From a bacterium (GTDB lineage Bacteria > Verrucomicrobiota > Verrucomicrobiia > Opitutales > UBA953): a stretch of DNA of 6,486 nt. Location: positions 1 to 6,486 of the forward strand of contig RFOO01000064.1 of the NCBI GenBank assembly GCA_009926645.1, written 5' to 3'. How positions within the stretch are numbered: the first letter of the stretch is position 1; every line of letters begins with the position of its first letter. The notes under the pieces are model-generated. The model made no database searches. It was given only the letters and a program-made list of their open reading frames with translations, and had not been told where the DNA came from. The position numbers and the translations under genes are program-made. Shown one piece after another: positions 4,965 through 6,486 of the stretch.

Positions 4965-6486
4965 CCAAAATCCCTCTCGCCAATTCTCCAGTCTCGTCGT
5001 GGACGGAGCGAATCGAGCACCCAGCCGAGCCATGCTTAGAGCGGTCGGCTTTACCGATGCTGATTTTTCCAAACCAGTAGTGGGTATTGCGTCAACCTGG
5101 TCCATGGTCACTCCCTGCAACATGCATATCGATCGCTTGGCTGACCAGGCAGCTAAAGGAACGAATGAAGCAGGTGGAAAATCGATTATTTTTGGAACTA
5201 TGACCGTTTCCGATGGCATCTCCATGGGCACTCCAGGCATGCGTTATTCCCTTGTTTCTCGAGAAATTATTGCTGATTCGATTGAAGCTGTCGCTGGGGC
5301 AGAAGGGTTCGATGGTCTTGTAACCATTGGGGGATGCGATAAAAACATGCCCGCCTGTGTCATCGCGATGGCTCGCCTGAATCGACCCTCCGTATTTGTT
5401 TACGGTGGCACCATCGTCCCCGGCCTGCATCGCGGTCAACCCGCTGACATCGTTACGGTTTTTGAAGCCGTTGGAAAACATGCCGCCAAGCAGATTGACG
5501 ATAAGGAATTAAAAGAAATCGAAACCTGCTCGATTCCAGGAGAGGGCTCATGTGGTGGCATGTACACCGCCAACACGATGGCTTCTGCCATCGAGGCCTT
5601 GGGCCTTAGCCTACCTGATAGTTCCGCACAATTAGCGAATTCTAAGGATAAAATGGCTGACTGTGATCGGGCAGGAAAAGCCGTCATGGAATTATTAAAG
5701 AAAAATATTCGCCCCTTAGACATTCTGACTAAAGAAGCCTTTGAAAATGCCATCACCGTGGTCATTGCTTTGGGTGGCTCGACGAATGCAGTCATGCACC
5801 TCATTGCCATGGGCCACTCAGCCGGTGTAAAAGTGACTCTCGAAGACTTTGAGCGCATCGGCAAAAAAGTGCCCGTGCTTTGCGATCTCAAGCCAAGCGG
5901 AAAATACAACATGGCTCACTTTGTTCGTATTGGCGGGCTTCAACCACTTCTCAAAATGTTACTCGATGCTGGTTTACTTCACGGCCATTGCCTTACTGTA
6001 ACAGGCAAGACAGTCGCAGAAAACTTAGCTACTGTTAAACCTTACAGTAAGGACCAAGATGTGGTTCGACCCTTCTCCAATCCTGTAAAAGCTGACAGTC
6101 ACTTGCGTATCCTGCGTGGCAACCTGGCCCCCGAAGGAGCCGTTGCGAAAATTTCAGGCAAAGAAGGAAACAGCTTTACGGGTAAAGCGATTGTTTACGA
6201 GTCGGAGGAAGAATCCCTCCAGGGTATTCTCAATGGTGAAGTCAAAGACGGAAACGTCATCGTTATTCGCAATGAAGGTCCTCGCGGTGGACCAGGCATG
6301 CGCGAAATGCTTGGACCCACGAGTGCCGTTATGGGCAAGGGAATTGGTAAAACCGTCGCACTAATTACCGATGGAAGATTCTCGGGTGGTAGCCACGGTT
6401 TCGTCGTTGGACACATCACCCCCGAAGCCGCCGTAGGGGGAGTCATTGCCGTCGTCAAGAATGGCGACACCATCACGATTGATTCG
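4957..6486 (+). CDS. ilvD: Dihydroxy-acid dehydratase (3'-truncated by window edge)
   Basis: IlvD dehydrates 2,3-dihydroxy-isovalerate and 2,3-dihydroxy-3-methylvalerate to the 2-keto acids that give valine, leucine and isoleucine; it is cytoplasmic. The window holds 510 codons with no stop; the family is about 555-570 residues, so only the end is missing. The three Fe-S cysteines expected of the [2Fe-2S] type are C54 (TPCNMH), C127 ([10 protein letters not shown]) and C199 ([12 protein letters not shown]). Magnesium-site residues are D86 (VSDGISMG), D128, the normally carbamylated K129, and E440 ([10 protein letters not shown]). The catalytic serine is S476 in [11 protein letters not shown], followed by [10 protein letters not shown]. 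These features favour IlvD over the related phosphogluconate dehydratase Edd. ATG 4957 is the only reasonable start, because an in-frame TGA lies at 4933-4935 and conserved sequence ([14 protein letters not shown]) begins by residue 14. There is no Shine-Dalgarno sequence; coupling to the upstream ORF is possible. It is divergent from scpB. Confidence 0.98.
   Translation, partial: MPDQNPSRQFSSLVVDGANRAPSRAMLRAVGFTDADFSKPVVGIASTWSMVTPCNMHIDRLADQAAKGTNEAGGKSIIFGTMTVSDGISMGTPGMRYSLVSREIIADSIEAVAGAEGFDGLVTIGGCDKNMPACVIAMARLNRPSVFVYGGTIVPGLHRGQPADIVTVFEAVGKHAAKQIDDKELKEIETCSIPGEGSCGGMYTANTMASAIEALGLSLPDSSAQLANSKDKMADCDRAGKAVMELLKKNIRPLDILTKEAFENAITVVIALGGSTNAVMHLIAMGHSAGVKVTLEDFERIGKKVPVLCDLKPSGKYNMAHFVRIGGLQPLLKMLLDAGLLHGHCLTVTGKTVAENLATVKPYSKDQDVVRPFSNPVKADSHLRILRGNLAPEGAVAKISGKEGNSFTGKAIVYESEEESLQGILNGEVKDGNVIVIRNEGPRGGPGMREMLGPTSAVMGKGIGKTVALITDGRFSGGSHGFVVGHITPEAAVGGVIAVVKNGDTITIDS

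Noticed and set aside
5092..5912. Two minus-strand frames of 129 and 158 codons (5092-5481 and 5436-5912)
   Set aside because: They are antisense to ilvD, whose conserved cysteines and metal ligands occupy the plus strand here. The translated sequences look like mirror composition of ilvD codons and match no family I recognise.
5991..6052. Perfect 10-base inverted repeat in ilvD (CCTTACTGTA / TACAGTAAGG), the right copy also lying in a 13-base palindrome at 6040-6052
   Set aside because: It is inside conserved coding sequence with a 42-base spacer. A rough count gives a fair chance of one such pair in a window this size, so I do not call it a functional element.

Overview
The window reads as ordinary chromosomal DNA of a Gram-negative-type bacterium. 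Two features point that way: an MCE/MlaD-type envelope lipid-transfer protein, and a sugar-kinase-like APH protein related to cell-wall-recycling AmgK. GC content is moderate, roughly half by eye. The mix of a single-chain alpha2 glycyl-tRNA synthetase, a ScpB with an internal insertion, a [2Fe-2S]-type IlvD and very weak Shine-Dalgarno usage would fit a Verrucomicrobiota/Opitutae-like marine bacterium. That placement is an inference from overall resemblance; there is no rRNA or other lineage marker here.

Layout. (1) Positions 3-533, plus strand: the 3' part of an APH-family (AmgK-like) kinase gene cut by the left edge. (2) Positions 517-4848, minus strand: a four-gene block transcribed right to left, scpB -> pheA -> MCE-domain gene -> glyQS. 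scpB/pheA and pheA/MCE are joined by 4-base ATGA stop/start overlaps. glyQS follows after a 56-base gap that holds two mutually exclusive short inverted repeats. The end of glyQS overlaps the end of the APH gene tail-to-tail by 17 bases. (3) Positions 4849-4956: a 108-base divergent intergenic region. (4) Position 4957 to the right edge, plus strand: ilvD, complete at the N-terminus and missing only its last roughly 50 codons. It stays open to the window end and is easy to miss for that reason.

The genes are mostly housekeeping and do not form one pathway: chromosome segregation (ScpB), phenylalanine synthesis (PheA), envelope lipid trafficking (MCE), translation (GlyRS), branched-chain amino acid synthesis (IlvD) and amino-sugar salvage (APH/AmgK-like). 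The amino-acid link between pheA, glyQS and ilvD is loose.

The part most worth a second look is the ilvD leader. The only canonical AGGAGG I found in the window does not precede an annotated start. It sits in front of a 29-codon upstream reading frame (4875-4964) whose stop codon overlaps the ilvD ATG, while ilvD itself has no Shine-Dalgarno sequence. The same leader contains competing inverted repeats. This suggests translational coupling or leader control of ilvD, but it is a hypothesis. I see no mobile element, CRISPR array, tRNA, rRNA or clear intrinsic terminator, and no convincing new multi-gene system.
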